61,042 bases of DNA from an uncultured Erysipelotrichaceae bacterium (GCA_902764545.1 CACWWC010000007.1:1-61042); one strand, 5' to 3'. Shown: positions 34,840 through 45,064, numbered from the stretch's first letter. Made by a program: numbers and translations. The notes: a model not told the origin generated them from the sequence alone.

Positions 34840-36822
34840 TTATATTCTTTCTCTAATAATATTTTTACTACATAAATATGTGATTATGAAATATATTCCA
34901 TAAATCAAAATCAAAAATATAAAAGTCATATAAGATCCATTTAATATACTAGTAATTCCTAAAGATTTTAATATCCATTCACAAAACTTTAATCCAAATA
35001 TTGTATGAATTACAGCGATAGATAAAGGCATCATAAAGAATATAAAAGTTTGCATAAATAGTGCTTTGTTAATCTCTTTTTCATCTGCACCTATTTGTCT
35101 TAATATTTTATATTTCTTCTTATCATCTATACAATCAGATAATTCTTTTAAAGCAAGTATAGCTGATGATGATATCAAAAAAATGATTCCTAAATATAAA
35201 CCAATGAATGTAATTATAGTCGTTAATCCTGCAGCACTTATTTCAATTTCATATCTTGTATCTTTTATTAGAGTCTCTTCGGTATGAAATTTTTTTACTT
35301 TTTCTTCTAATTTATCAATTATTTTTTTATCTTTTGAATTATAGTTCCCCGAAAGAATTTCATATTTTAAATGATCTTTTTCAATAATTTGGTCACTTAC
35401 TACAAAAAATCCCAAATTGGCTGGATTACCTGAAATATTAACAAAACCATTTATTAATTTTTTATATGGTTTTAATTCGTGATTAAATATTATCATCGTA
35501 CTATTACTTTTAAGTACTGATTCATAAATATCAGTATTATAATTAGAAACAATTGCGTATTCATCATCTTGAATAGTTACTGTATCAATCTTTAATAGTC
35601 TGGCTAGTTTATTGTAATCAGCCTCACTCATAATATATACAGGGGAATCAAACTGAATGTATGAATATTCTTGTTTAATCTGTTCATATACTTTACCCAA
35701 TGATTTAGCATAATCAAAATTCTCATCATAATATTCAGAAACTATTAAATTATCTTTTGTATTTTCTTTTACAAATGTATCTTCTAAGAATTCAGTAACT
35801 CTTACATTTTGATTGATACTAACAATCTGATAATCTACCGGAGCATAAGTATTAATTGAATTATTAAAATAATCCTTAATGGTAAATGCACTTGTTAATA
35901 AACATAGTGTGACAAATAACATTAAACAAATGATAGAAATAGATATTACCATTGTATTAATCTTACTGTTGATTTGTTTAAATACAAATGTATTTAATTT
36001 TTTTGAATATAAATTATGACATTTAGAAATTATCTTTAAACTCATACCCGCTACTGAATAAAAGAATAATATTGTTCCAATTGTCCCCAATAAAATAGGT
36101 ACTAAAAGAATACTCACATCATATTTTAGTAAATCATTCACACCAGCGGTAACCATGTAGTAAGCTGCTCCTAACATTAAAACTGAAATAAAAAATAGAA
36201 TAACACTTATCATAGAACTCTTTATTCGAATCTTTTCTTGTTTCTTGCTAGCTTGTAATAAGTCTATCAATTTGTTTTTATTTATTATGATAGTATTAAA
36301 TATCATAACAATAAAATAAATAATACCAAAATATAATATTGTCTTAAATAATGCAGTTTTGGAAAAATTGAAAGTGAATTTTGACATATTAGCTTCAAAT
36401 AAATTAGCAACAAAAATACTGGTTATTTGTGATAATACGATTCCTAATAATAAACCGAAAGCAAGTGATATTAGACCAATAATAAATGTTTCAATCAAAA
36501 GCAGTAAAGATATTTTCCTCTTGGACATTCCTAGAGTCATATAGACACCAAATTCTTTATTTCTTTTCTTAATTAAAAATCTAGAGGCATATATAATTAA
36601 AAATCCTAATATGAATGATACAAATACTGATATATAAGATAATATTTGTTCTAGTAAATCAATCATTTCACTTTGTCTTGAAGTAACTTCTAAGATAGCA
36701 GTTTGTGAATCCATTGAATTAAATAAATAGAATATACAAACTCCTAGAATTAAAGTTACAAAGTATATTGCATAGTCTTTAAAACTCTTCTTTATATTTT
36801 TAAGAGATAAATTATAAAGCAT
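34840..36822 (-). CDS. BceB-type ABC transporter permease
   Basis: 660 residues, ten membrane helices with the large extracellular domain of about 200 residues between helices 7 and 8 that defines Bce-type permeases. FtsX-like blocks near 60-180 and 540-650. With BceA it forms a transporter that senses and removes peptide antibiotics such as bacitracin and signals flux to BceS. It overlaps the ATPase gene by 11 bases. Confidence 0.9.
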   Translation of the reverse strand: MLYNLSLKNIKKSFKDYAIYFVTLILGVCIFYLFNSMDSQTAILEVTSRQSEMIDLLEQILSYISVFVSFILGFLIIYASRFLIKKRNKEFGVYMTLGMSKRKISLLLLIETFIIGLISLAFGLLLGIVLSQITSIFVANLFEANMSKFTFNFSKTALFKTILYFGIIYFIVMIFNTIIINKNKLIDLLQASKKQEKIRIKSSMISVILFFISVLMLGAAYYMVTAGVNDLLKYDVSILLVPILLGTIGTILFFYSVAGMSLKIISKCHNLYSKKLNTFVFKQINSKINTMVISISIICLMLFVTLCLLTSAFTIKDYFNNSINTYAPVDYQIVSINQNVRVTEFLEDTFVKENTKDNLIVSEYYDENFDYAKSLGKVYEQIKQEYSYIQFDSPVYIMSEADYNKLARLLKIDTVTIQDDEYAIVSNYNTDIYESVLKSNSTMIIFNHELKPYKKLINGFVNISGNPANLGFFVVSDQIIEKDHLKYEILSGNYNSKDKKIIDKLEEKVKKFHTEETLIKDTRYEIEISAAGLTTIITFIGLYLGIIFLISSSAILALKELSDCIDDKKKYKILRQIGADEKEINKALFMQTFIFFMMPLSIAVIHTIFGLKFCEWILKSLGITSILNGSYMTFIFLILIYGIYFIITYLCSKNIIRERI

Positions 36823-37579
36823 CGTTCATTTCACCCCCAAGTAGAGTGACAACATCAATGATTTGATTAAAGAAATCTTTACGAGACAGTTCGCCTTTAT
36901 TTAATTCATTAAAAATATTACCATCTTTTATAAATATTACACGAGTAGCATAACTTGCAGTAAATGCATCATGAGTAACCATGAGTATTGTTGAATTTAG
37001 ATCTTTATTTAAGTATTCAAAACTATTAAGTAATTGTTTGGAAGATTTAGAATCTAATGCTCCAGTAGGTTCATCCGCAAGAACTAAACTAGGATTCGTA
37101 ATAATAGCTCTTGCTGAAGCAATTCTTTGTTTTTCTCCTCCACTCATTTGATAAGGATACTTGTTTAGTATCTTTGTAATACCTAATTTAGAAGCTATGT
37201 CTTCTATCCTTTCCTTTTGTTCATGATAAGGAACATTTTGGATTGCTAAAGATAATGATATATTTTCATATCCGGTTAAAGTATCTAATAAATTAAAATC
37301 TTGAAAGATAAATCCTAACTTATCTCTTCTAAATTTATTTAATTTATTTCCTTTTAATTTAGTTATATTTTCTCCATCAACAAATATTTCACCTGCAGTT
37401 ACTTTATCAATGGTAGATATACAATTCAGTAATGTGGTTTTTCCCGATCCACTTGCTCCCATAATAGCAACGAATTCACCCTTCTCTACTTCAAATGAAA
37501 TATCGTTAATTGCTTTTGTTAAGTTAGTTTTAGTACCATAGTACTTTTCTACATTTTTAACTTTTAATAGTTTTTCCAT
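36812..37579 (-). CDS. BceA-type ABC transporter ATPase
   Basis: 255 residues. Walker A GASGSGKTT near 41-49, signature MSGGEKQR near 143, Walker B LVLADEPTGALDSKSS near 160, H-loop near 200. A MacB/LolD-class ATPase serving the BceB permease. A GGAGAAAG ribosome site precedes the ATG; a BceR-like box lies about 73 bp upstream. Confidence 0.92.
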   Translation of the reverse strand: MEKLLKVKNVEKYYGTKTNLTKAINDISFEVEKGEFVAIMGASGSGKTTLLNCISTIDKVTAGEIFVDGENITKLKGNKLNKFRRDKLGFIFQDFNLLDTLTGYENISLSLAIQNVPYHEQKERIEDIASKLGITKILNKYPYQMSGGEKQRIASARAIITNPSLVLADEPTGALDSKSSKQLLNSFEYLNKDLNSTILMVTHDAFTASYATRVIFIKDGNIFNELNKGELSRKDFFNQIIDVVTLLGGEMNDAL

Positions 37580-37646
37580 ATTCTTTCTCCTTTTCTAATA
37601 CCATTTTATTAAAAGAAGATTCTTTTGTCTTTTTTCTAATATTACA

Positions 37647-38663
37647 TTATCTTACAATTTTGTAATACTCATTTTTACCAAATTCTAATATTAGTTTAGT
37701 ATATTCTTTTTCTTTACTTTCTATTAAAATATTATGTCCAAGTTTATCACATAACTTTTTAACAATATATAACCCCATACCAGTAGACTTAACTTTTTCT
37801 CTTCCATTTGTCCCAGTAAAAGACTTATCAAATACTCTTTTTATATCTTTAGAAGGAATTCCTATACCATTATCATAGATTTCTAAAACTGTCTTTTCAT
37901 CATACTCAGTAATACAAATCTTAATATAAGAATCTTTATCTTTTTTATATTTAATACTATTATTTATAATTTGATTAATAATAAATTCTAACCATTTTTT
38001 ATCAGTACATATTTTTATATTTTTTAGATCAGTAATAAAATCTATGTTATTTTCAAGTAAATCATCTTTATTCTTTAAGCCAACATTTCTTATTACCTCT
38101 TTTAAAGATACTTCTGTGATGGAGAAATCTTTTTCTGTATTTTCGCTTCTCACATAATATAAAACTTCATCTATTTGATTATCTAGTCTTCTAATTAAAC
38201 TAAGGATTGATTTATCATACTTTTCTTTATTGTTATGGCATTTTAATACCATACTAGATATAGGAATCTTTACTTCATGAATCCATAATTCAACAAATTC
38301 TTTAAAATCATTAATATTTCTTTGATATTCATTTATATTTTCAATCATAGATTTATTAATTTCATATAAGGAATTAACTAATATTTTCTCTTCATATGTC
38401 TCGGGTTCAGGTATTGTCTCGAGTATTAGATACTTCTTAGATAATTTGTCTAAATTAAAAAGATAATTCTTATAAAAAATATTCTTTTTTATAAAACTAA
38501 TGATAATGATTGATAATCCACAAACAATTAATAATAAAAAACATATGATAGATACAAATACAGGCATTTTAAAAGCATTGAGAATAAGAACAATTAATAT
38601 AATTGTACTTAAATATATGATAATACCAATTAAATTGTCTTTTAAATACTCTCTATATTTCAT
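37647..38663 (-). CDS. BceS-type intramembrane-sensing histidine kinase
   Basis: 338 residues. Two closely spaced membrane helices at about 11-55 with almost no outside loop, the sign of an intramembrane sensor that listens to the BceAB transporter. Phospho-acceptor His in [12 protein letters not shown] near 128-139; ATP-binding blocks [24 protein letters not shown] and [10 protein letters not shown]. Overlaps the response regulator gene by four bases. Confidence 0.9.
   Translation of the reverse strand: MKYREYLKDNLIGIIIYLSTIILIVLILNAFKMPVFVSIICFLLLIVCGLSIIIISFIKKNIFYKNYLFNLDKLSKKYLILETIPEPETYEEKILVNSLYEINKSMIENINEYQRNINDFKEFVELWIHEVKIPISSMVLKCHNNKEKYDKSILSLIRRLDNQIDEVLYYVRSENTEKDFSITEVSLKEVIRNVGLKNKDDLLENNIDFITDLKNIKICTDKKWLEFIINQIINNSIKYKKDKDSYIKICITEYDEKTVLEIYDNGIGIPSKDIKRVFDKSFTGTNGREKVKSTGMGLYIVKKLCDKLGHNILIESKEKEYTKLILEFGKNEYYKIVR
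37652..37665. promoter_or_regulatory. BceR-like binding box in front of the BceAB genes
   Basis: TTACAATTTTGTAA is a TNACA-N4-TGTAA inverted repeat matching the published BceR-type consensus. It overlaps the 3' end of the kinase gene, about 75 bp upstream of the ATPase start. The same box precedes the regulator gene at 39370. Confidence 0.65.
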
Positions 38664-39322
38664 ACTATTCTATATCCTATTCCTTTTCTTGTTTCTATAA
38701 TATCTTCATAACCTAAATCAGATAATTTAGATCTTAATCTACTAATATTAACTGTTAAAGCATTTTCATTAATGTATTCATCATTATTCCATAGATCTGT
38801 CATAAGTTCATCCTTAGTAACAATTCTATCTTTATTGCTTAATAATAAATTAAAAATTATAATTTCATTTTTTGTTAATATTATTTCTTTATCATTTCTT
38901 TTTACTATACCTTTTCCTATATCAAAAACAATATCCTTATAGGTAATCATACTTTTATTATTTTCACATCTTTTTAGTAGTGCATTAATTTTTAGTAAAA
39001 GAATTGTTGGATTATAAGGTTTTGTAATATAGTCATCAGCTCCATAAGAGTAAGATATTACTTCATCTGCTTCGCTTTCTTTACTAGTAACCATTATTAC
39101 AGGAATATTAGATTCTTTTCTTATTTCTTTTAATAATAATTCACCATTTAAATAAGGAATGTTTATATCAAGTAATATTAAATCTGGATTAGCAGCTAAT
39201 ATTTCTTTTTTAGAATTTTCAAAATCTTTTAATATAATTCCTTCATAATCAGAATTATTCAAGAGAAACAATAATTCTTCTGCAATTGTCTTATCATCTT
39301 CTACTATCATTATTTTTTTCAT
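38660..39322 (-). CDS. BceR-type OmpR-family response regulator
   Basis: 220 residues. Receiver domain with Asp in LILLDINIP near 52 and Lys near 102; C-terminal winged helix with [30 protein letters not shown]. Expected to switch on bceAB when peptide antibiotics are present. It is the first gene of the four-gene set. Confidence 0.92.
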   Translation of the reverse strand: MKKIMIVEDDKTIAEELLFLLNNSDYEGIILKDFENSKKEILAANPDLILLDINIPYLNGELLLKEIRKESNIPVIMVTSKESEADEVISYSYGADDYITKPYNPTILLLKINALLKRCENNKSMITYKDIVFDIGKGIVKRNDKEIILTKNEIIIFNLLLSNKDRIVTKDELMTDLWNNDEYINENALTVNISRLRSKLSDLGYEDIIETRKGIGYRIV

Positions 39323-39369
39323 AGAAAATCACCTAAATACATTATATCATTTATATAATTATTCTAACA

Positions 39370-39383
39370 TTACAGTTTTGTAA
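39370..39383. promoter_or_regulatory. BceR-like box and promoter region of the regulator gene
   Basis: TTACAGTTTTGTAA has the TNACA-N4-TGTAA form. On the minus strand a TATAAT lies about 25 bases further on and GGTGAT leads to the ATG at 39322. Two boxes for one regulator suggest autoregulation as well as control of the transporter. Confidence 0.6.
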
Positions 39384-39390
39384 CATAAAA

Positions 39391-39453
39391 AAGACTAGAT
39401 TACTCTAGTCCTTTATTTGGTTAATTTGACCCCTTATTTTTAATTGCGGCCTG
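39391..39453 (-). repeat. Displaced ppdK 3' tail, copy 8
   Basis: Hairpin AAGACTAGA/TCTAGTCCTT (39391-39412) and codons for LQAAIKNKGSN and TAA (39421-39453). The GGGGTCAAATTAACC end is shared with copy 7. Upstream, 39454-39584 holds a gene-end-like stretch reading EGMLKTQKSTKTE-stop without a start, probably a remnant. Confidence 0.75.
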
Positions 39454-39584
39454 CAGGGCTGCTCCATTAGGAATGGTGAAAACTATTCTGTTTTAGTACT
39501 TTTTTGTGTTTTAAGCATTCCTTCTATTACAGCAGTATATATTTGAATATATTTGGTACTAATAAAACTAAGGTAATCTAACAA

Positions 39585-40874
39585 TCATCTTGTTCGTCTA
39601 TTATTAGAAAATTGTTCATAGTTTTTATACTTAGAATTAAATACTATTTGTTTATTCTTTTTATCTACATAACCGACTATGTTTTCTGGCAAAACAACAT
39701 AATTTGGTTTTCCATTTAATCCTTGTAGACCAGAAGGCGAAAAATGTATACTAGAAGCATCTTGTAATTGTGTTACAATATTTAATTCTTCTCCATTACT
39801 ATTTTTAGGAATTTCTATAATAACAATTGCGTCTCGTCCAATTTCTCCTCCAAATCCTCTTTCATACAATATTACTTCGTCTTTTGTAAATTCTCTATAT
39901 GATGTAGATTGTAAATTATCTTGCATCATTCCTAACCCTTCATCGATAATACTCTGTGCATCTTCCAAACATTGTGTACCATGATAATAATAAGAGCACT
40001 TAGTTATGTCATGTTGCATAATTAAATCAAACATTTCTGAAAACTCTTCATTACTATAGAAGTCTTCTAATTTCTTTTGTCTTGATAATTCATATAGTTT
40101 ATTAATTATATTAAATCCTATTTTTCTATATTTAATGAATGGTTCAATTATGTTAATAAACTTAATATATTCTATTAATGTTTCCATATTCAATTCAACT
40201 GTATTGGGAGAAATATCTGATGTTGAACTATTTATATCATTCATCCATTCATCATCAGAAACCCATTCTCCAAATTTATCAAATTCTATTACCATTTCAT
40301 CTTCTTCTAATTTTTCACTATTATCTTCTACCCAATCATCATTCTCATCATCTGATACAAATATTTTTGCAAATTGTTCTTGTTCTTCGCTTTTATCTAG
40401 TTCATAGTATAATTTTACTGATAAATCAATAAGTTTTTCAAAATGGTTGGCAAAAAAAGTCCTAAAGCCATCATTTACCCAATTAAATGATTGGGCAAGC
40501 CATTGTAAATCTTTCCAAGATAAATTTTTCGTTAATAAATTAAAGTAATTACTTAATTTTTCTGAATTTTTATATAATAATGGATTAAAGTTAGTAAGTA
40601 ATGTTTCATCTGTTTCTGATGGAACATCAATAATTTTATTTAATAAATTGTCAATATCATAACTTTCATTACCTACTATGTCATATTCTCTTTTTTTAGA
40701 TAATTCAATAATCATTCTTTTTATAAAGTTAAGTGTAACATTCATATTTTTTCTTGCTTCTTTATTATCGTCATTAGTATATATATTAAGCAAATAATTT
40801 TCAAAGCAAGAAGGATCAAAATATCCTTTTTCTAATATTTCAAATACTTTCTTTTCTTCATCAGTAAAGTTCAT
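39585..40874 (-). CDS. Large protein with possible ADP-ribosyltransferase-like C-terminal domain
   Basis: About 429 residues. The first 300 are helical with a strongly acidic stretch near 200-215. The C-terminal 130 contain YYHGTQCLEDAQSIIDEGL, then RDAIVIIEIP and PNYVVLPENIVGYV. A YHGT followed by an A-x2-I-x3-GL helix and a late V-x-P-E strand is the pattern of ART/PARP-fold domains, but I cannot confirm catalytic residues. The ATG at 40874 follows AGGAAGTG and is preferred to 40895. A single-gene cassette; no antitoxin is visible. Confidence 0.55.
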   Translation of the reverse strand: MNFTDEEKKVFEILEKGYFDPSCFENYLLNIYTNDDNKEARKNMNVTLNFIKRMIIELSKKREYDIVGNESYDIDNLLNKIIDVPSETDETLLTNFNPLLYKNSEKLSNYFNLLTKNLSWKDLQWLAQSFNWVNDGFRTFFANHFEKLIDLSVKLYYELDKSEEQEQFAKIFVSDDENDDWVEDNSEKLEEDEMVIEFDKFGEWVSDDEWMNDINSSTSDISPNTVELNMETLIEYIKFINIIEPFIKYRKIGFNIINKLYELSRQKKLEDFYSNEEFSEMFDLIMQHDITKCSYYYHGTQCLEDAQSIIDEGLGMMQDNLQSTSYREFTKDEVILYERGFGGEIGRDAIVIIEIPKNSNGEELNIVTQLQDASSIHFSPSGLQGLNGKPNYVVLPENIVGYVDKKNKQIVFNSKYKNYEQFSNNRRTR

Positions 40875-40905
40875 ATAATCACTTCCTATATTCATTATAT
40901 CATAA

Positions 40906-40973
40906 AAAAGACTAGTTTTACCTAGCCTTTATTAATTTAATTATTTATTGTTTTTTGCTTTGATTGCAGCTTG
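40906..40973 (-). repeat. Displaced ppdK 3' tail, copy 9
   Basis: Hairpin AAAGACTAG/CTAGCCTTT (40906-40930) and codons for QAAIKAKNNK and TAA (40941-40973), upstream edge GGTACAAGC. The arm differs from families A and B. No gene or further motif is seen in 40974-41160. Confidence 0.78.
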
Positions 40974-41160
40974 TACCACTATGATATTTCGAGGGCAGTT
41001 TTATCAAATATGTAAAAAGATAAAACTTATATAAATATTGCAATTTTTATAGATTCTTTAATCGTTACCCTTATTTATTCATATTTAATATATAATTAAT
41101 ATTTTTATATATGATTTTTGTATATAGCAAATATTTAGCTATATATTGAATCAATCATTT

Positions 41161-43515
41161 CTATTCTATTATTTCATATCCCATTTTTTCATATGTCTTT
41201 TTTCTTCTTAAAAACATGTTTCTGGTTTTGGGAAAGTTATTATCTACGTAATCATATATTAGGATTTCTTTTTTATTAACATTTTTTCTATGCAATCTAC
41301 CCGCATATTGTGTTACTCTTGTTTCACCTGATATTGGCATTGTAAGGAATAAAACATCTAATTTTGAATCATCAAAACCTTCTCCAATATATGAACCAGT
41401 AGATACGATTATTTTATTATCATTATTATCATCAATTGATGCATTTCTTTTATCATATTCCTTTAATAATTTTTTACCAATACCACCATAGTATTTAAAT
41501 AAATTATTAGTATATTTTGAAAGTTTTTCAAACAAATAATCTAAATGTTCAAGTCGTTCAGTCAATATTAATATATTTTTCCCTTTTTCAAATTCATTTT
41601 TAACATCTCTAATTATAATATCACTACGAATTACGTCCTTAGCAATTAAATCATTGATTTCGTTTAATTCATAGTTATCTATATTAGGGTCAGTAAAATT
41701 AAGATGACTATTTTTAACTATTACTCTCATAGGAATATTTAAATTTTTATTAAATTTTAATGAATCAACTTCATATCTTATATCACCACATTGCATTTTA
41801 ATAATTGGCGTATGGCCATCTTCTCTAGTTGGTGTAGCAGAAATACCATATATGTATTTAGCACTACCGTTATTAATTGTTTGCTCAAATGTATATGCTG
41901 AAGTATGATGACATTCATCTATTATTATCATTCCATAATTCTTTGCAATATCTAGCACTTCCCCATTATTCCATAATGATTTTATACTAGCTACATCAAT
42001 ATTGTTTGTTATTTTTTTCTTTTTACTGCTTATTTCTCCCACTTCATCAATCTTTAAAAATTCTTTTATTCTTTCTTTCCACTGGTTTAATAGTTGAATC
42101 TTATTAACCAAGATTAATGTATTAACATTTCTTTTTTCAATCATTTTGCATCCTATAACTGTCTTACCAAATCCTGTTGGAGCACATAATATACCATTTT
42201 CATATTTTAACAATTCATCTAATGCTTCTCGTTGTCCCTCCCTAAGATTTCCATTAAATTGTATATCTAATTTATGGCCTTTATATCTTTTGTCTTTTTT
42301 ACAAATTTTAACATTGTGAATTTTGCATAATTCTTCTAAATACTCGAATGTTCCCCTAGGAAGTTTTAAATACTTTTCATCTTCTTTACTACAATCTATT
42401 ATCATGGGTATATTGTATACAGACATTCTCATAGCTTGTTTTTTATAAAATTCAGGATTAGCAAATGTTGCCAACCTTCTAAATACATTTTTAACTTCCG
42501 CACTTAAATTTGCTTTATCAATACATATCATATTATCAAGTATGACATCTATTTTTGAAGGAAATTTGGCTTTAATTTTATTTTTATTTCTAATTTCATT
42601 TTTTAATTTCAAATTTTGCTGACTTATATCAATTGTCTCATTTGATAAAACTTTAATTTTTTCAAATACATCCAATTCAGACATTTTGTTAATGCTTTTT
42701 AAATAATCAAATTGATTATATTGTATAGGAATAAAATTTCTATCAATAAATATAGAATTGCCATATTTTGCTGGTTCTGTTTGAAATGGCAGAACTATTA
42801 AATTTCCATAACCGCCTTTAGGCATAAAGTCCTGATTTGGAAACATTCTATCAAACGATTCAATCTTTAAACTATCTCTTATATCCATTGTTTTAGATAA
42901 TAGTAAACTTCCTAACTTTCTGGCAGTTACTGCCTTAATTTTATCTTTAAAAAATATCCAAACATGCATACCATGACCAGAACGGCTTCTTTCAATTCCT
43001 ATAGGTATTTCATATTTATCACATATACTTGCAAAAGCTAATACATCATCTTTAACATGATTTTCATTCTTTTTATCATCAAAATCAAATGCAAGAAAAT
43101 AGCATGTCTCGTCATCTAATAATGGATAAATTCCAATTGTTGCTCCATTATATAAATGATTCTTTATTACCTCTCTGGAAATTGGTTTATTCTCTCTATA
43201 TTGGCATGAATTGCACGGTTTCTTCATTGTCTTATTACATATGCCTTGTTTCCATTCGTTTATACATGCCGGAATATAATATTTTTTTGATGAATCATAT
43301 TTATCAATAGACAAATAAGGATAAACATCATCTCTTCCTTTAAAATAATCCATAAATATATCTATTTTTTCATCTAATGACAAAGTAGTTAAATTATTAT
43401 TAGTTTTTAATAATTGACTTTTAAGTTCATCTATTTCTTTTCTATATCTTATGTTAATTTCTTTTAATTCATTTTCTTTTTTTATAATTAATTTATTTAT
43501 TTCCTCTTTATTCAT
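41161..43515 (-). CDS. TOTE-type archaeo-eukaryotic primase fused to a superfamily 2 helicase
   Basis: 784 residues. After a coiled coil (1-45) a primase-polymerase domain follows: a CNKTMKKPCNSC zinc-like cluster near 90-100, acidic FLAFDFDD near 140, and RSRSGHGMHVWIFF near 180. A helicase follows: Walker A GILCAPTGFGKT near 430, DECHHTSA near 510, and QYAGRLHR near 755. The arrangement is that of the TOTE conflict system primase-helicase, proposed to act in phage defence. It lies 44 bp from an AbiE pair. Confidence 0.82.
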   Translation of the reverse strand: MNKEEINKLIIKKENELKEINIRYRKEIDELKSQLLKTNNNLTTLSLDEKIDIFMDYFKGRDDVYPYLSIDKYDSSKKYYIPACINEWKQGICNKTMKKPCNSCQYRENKPISREVIKNHLYNGATIGIYPLLDDETCYFLAFDFDDKKNENHVKDDVLAFASICDKYEIPIGIERSRSGHGMHVWIFFKDKIKAVTARKLGSLLLSKTMDIRDSLKIESFDRMFPNQDFMPKGGYGNLIVLPFQTEPAKYGNSIFIDRNFIPIQYNQFDYLKSINKMSELDVFEKIKVLSNETIDISQQNLKLKNEIRNKNKIKAKFPSKIDVILDNMICIDKANLSAEVKNVFRRLATFANPEFYKKQAMRMSVYNIPMIIDCSKEDEKYLKLPRGTFEYLEELCKIHNVKICKKDKRYKGHKLDIQFNGNLREGQREALDELLKYENGILCAPTGFGKTVIGCKMIEKRNVNTLILVNKIQLLNQWKERIKEFLKIDEVGEISSKKKKITNNIDVASIKSLWNNGEVLDIAKNYGMIIIDECHHTSAYTFEQTINNGSAKYIYGISATPTREDGHTPIIKMQCGDIRYEVDSLKFNKNLNIPMRVIVKNSHLNFTDPNIDNYELNEINDLIAKDVIRSDIIIRDVKNEFEKGKNILILTERLEHLDYLFEKLSKYTNNLFKYYGGIGKKLLKEYDKRNASIDDNNDNKIIVSTGSYIGEGFDDSKLDVLFLTMPISGETRVTQYAGRLHRKNVNKKEILIYDYVDNNFPKTRNMFLRRKKTYEKMGYEIIE

Positions 43516-43558
43516 ATTTCCCCCGTTCGTAACAATTAAGTAATAATCATTTGATTAT

Positions 43559-44383
43559 TTATATAGTTATCATCTCATTTGCTAATTCTTCTAAAAATTG
43601 TAAAACTGAAGCAATGGCTTTTTCAATTGGTATATCTAGCCAATTAACTATCGGATCATTAAGATGATTTATATATCTAGGTGATTTTAAAGTGGTGTCA
43701 AGCCTTTGAACTATGTCAGTAATAGATTTTTCCCTCATACTTTCATCATTTAGTATTAATGTTGTAATACTATTAATTAGTTTTTTCTTATCTAATCCTG
43801 ATTTATTAATTAGATAATAGAAATCAAAAATATCTTTATATCTCGTAGATCTAAATCCTAGTTTTAAAAGTGATTTTAGTTTTTCAGTAAAAATCTGTTC
43901 TTTTGAGTTTATTAATAAATTTACTTTTTTATTAATTAAACTTAAATCAAAACAATATTCATCTTGTTCAAGTTCAAATAACTTGTGAACACCTATATCT
44001 AGTTTAGTATTTATTGCATTATTGTATTTATCAATTATTTTAATATATACTCTTTTGCCATCATAATCTTGATGATGAAGTGGTTTTATATTTCCAACAA
44101 TTTCAATTTTAATATTCTTTTCATAATTTAATTCAGTTATAAATTTAATAATTGACTCATCATCAAGAGAATATTTTATAAAATCAATATCTAAATCACG
44201 AGTTGCTCTACGAATATTATTTGAAATATTATGCATAACAACTCCACCTTTAACAGTAATATGTCTATTATATTTACTTTCACCTATTAGAGACAAAACA
44301 ATATCTTGACTTACTTTTGATTCAGCATCTGCATAAGAGTATCCATTATTTTGATAAGAGATAATTGCATCCTTTATATTCAT
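43559..44383 (-). CDS. AbiEii-family nucleotidyltransferase toxin
   Basis: About 274 residues. The nucleotidyltransferase signature is visible as VKGGVVMHNI (near 45), RATRDLDIDFI (near 60) and KLDIGVHKL. AbiEii toxins block growth by nucleotide transfer in type IV toxin-antitoxin/abortive infection systems. The start overlaps the stop of the antitoxin gene (TGATG), so translation is coupled. Confidence 0.9.
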   Translation of the reverse strand: MNIKDAIISYQNNGYSYADAESKVSQDIVLSLIGESKYNRHITVKGGVVMHNISNNIRRATRDLDIDFIKYSLDDESIIKFITELNYEKNIKIEIVGNIKPLHHQDYDGKRVYIKIIDKYNNAINTKLDIGVHKLFELEQDEYCFDLSLINKKVNLLINSKEQIFTEKLKSLLKLGFRSTRYKDIFDFYYLINKSGLDKKKLINSITTLILNDESMREKSITDIVQRLDTTLKSPRYINHLNDPIVNWLDIPIEKAIASVLQFLEELANEMITI

Positions 44384-44925
44384 CAAAATACCTCTCTCAT
44401 TAAAACATCAGATAAATTCACATCATTCTTATATAACGATAGATATTCATCTATTTTATACATATCTAAGTCATCAGAAATTTTTCTATAATTAGAAATT
44501 ATTTCTTTATAATAATCAAATGGTATTTGCTTTCTTTTGCGTATTAGTTCAACTAACAGTCTTTCCTTATCATACATATTTACTTTTTCACCATTAATAT
44601 CAAACTCTATTTTACCTTGATTTAAAATATCATTTGGAACATAAATTTGATATATCATATCGTTGCTAATTTTCCTATAATTACTTGGTGTAGCAAAGAA
44701 TATTTTTTGTGGAATTACATCTGTTAAATCATAATAATAAAAAGCTGTATCCATCGTAGCAATAGCGCTAGGATATTTTTTTGAATAAATTATTAATGGA
44801 TTAATAATTTCTTTATCAGAATATATACCTTTGTCAAGCTTAAATAAATTGCCATCTTCTATAGCTTTGCTAATTTGATAATCTGATTTATATATTTTTT
44901 TAATTTCACTATGATTATATAGCAT
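44383..44925 (-). CDS. AbiEi-family antitoxin and autorepressor
   Basis: About 180 residues. N-terminal winged helix (NHSEIKKIYKSDYQISKAIEDGNLFKLDKGIY) of AbiEi_4-type antitoxins, then the antitoxin domain (PLIIYSKKYPSAIATMDTAFYYYDLTD). It should neutralise the downstream AbiEii toxin and repress the operon through the perfect inverted repeat at 44957-44986. The start at 44925 follows GAGGTG; the upstream GTG is inside that site. Confidence 0.88.
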   Translation of the reverse strand: MLYNHSEIKKIYKSDYQISKAIEDGNLFKLDKGIYSDKEIINPLIIYSKKYPSAIATMDTAFYYYDLTDVIPQKIFFATPSNYRKISNDMIYQIYVPNDILNQGKIEFDINGEKVNMYDKERLLVELIRKRKQIPFDYYKEIISNYRKISDDLDMYKIDEYLSLYKNDVNLSDVLMREVF

Positions 44926-44943
44926 AATATTCACCTCATTTAC

Positions 44944-44986
44944 ATTTTAAACTTGTGTCGGGTAAAAGTCAAGTGTTTTACCCGAC
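44944..44986 (-). promoter_or_regulatory. AbiE promoter overlapped by a perfect inverted-repeat operator
   Basis: GTCGGGTAAAA (44957-44967) and TTTTACCCGAC (44976-44986) are perfect 11-bp inverted arms. On the minus strand TTGACT (44967-44972) and TAAAAT (44944-44949) form a promoter with 17-bp spacing through the repeat. AbiEi proteins are known to repress their own promoters by binding inverted repeats, so this is the likely operator. Confidence 0.75.
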
Positions 44987-45064
44987 ATTACTCAAATTAC
45001 AATACATTGTAAAAGGAGATTCTGTTAAAGTTCATAGATTTTCAATAGTTATTTCAAATATTAT

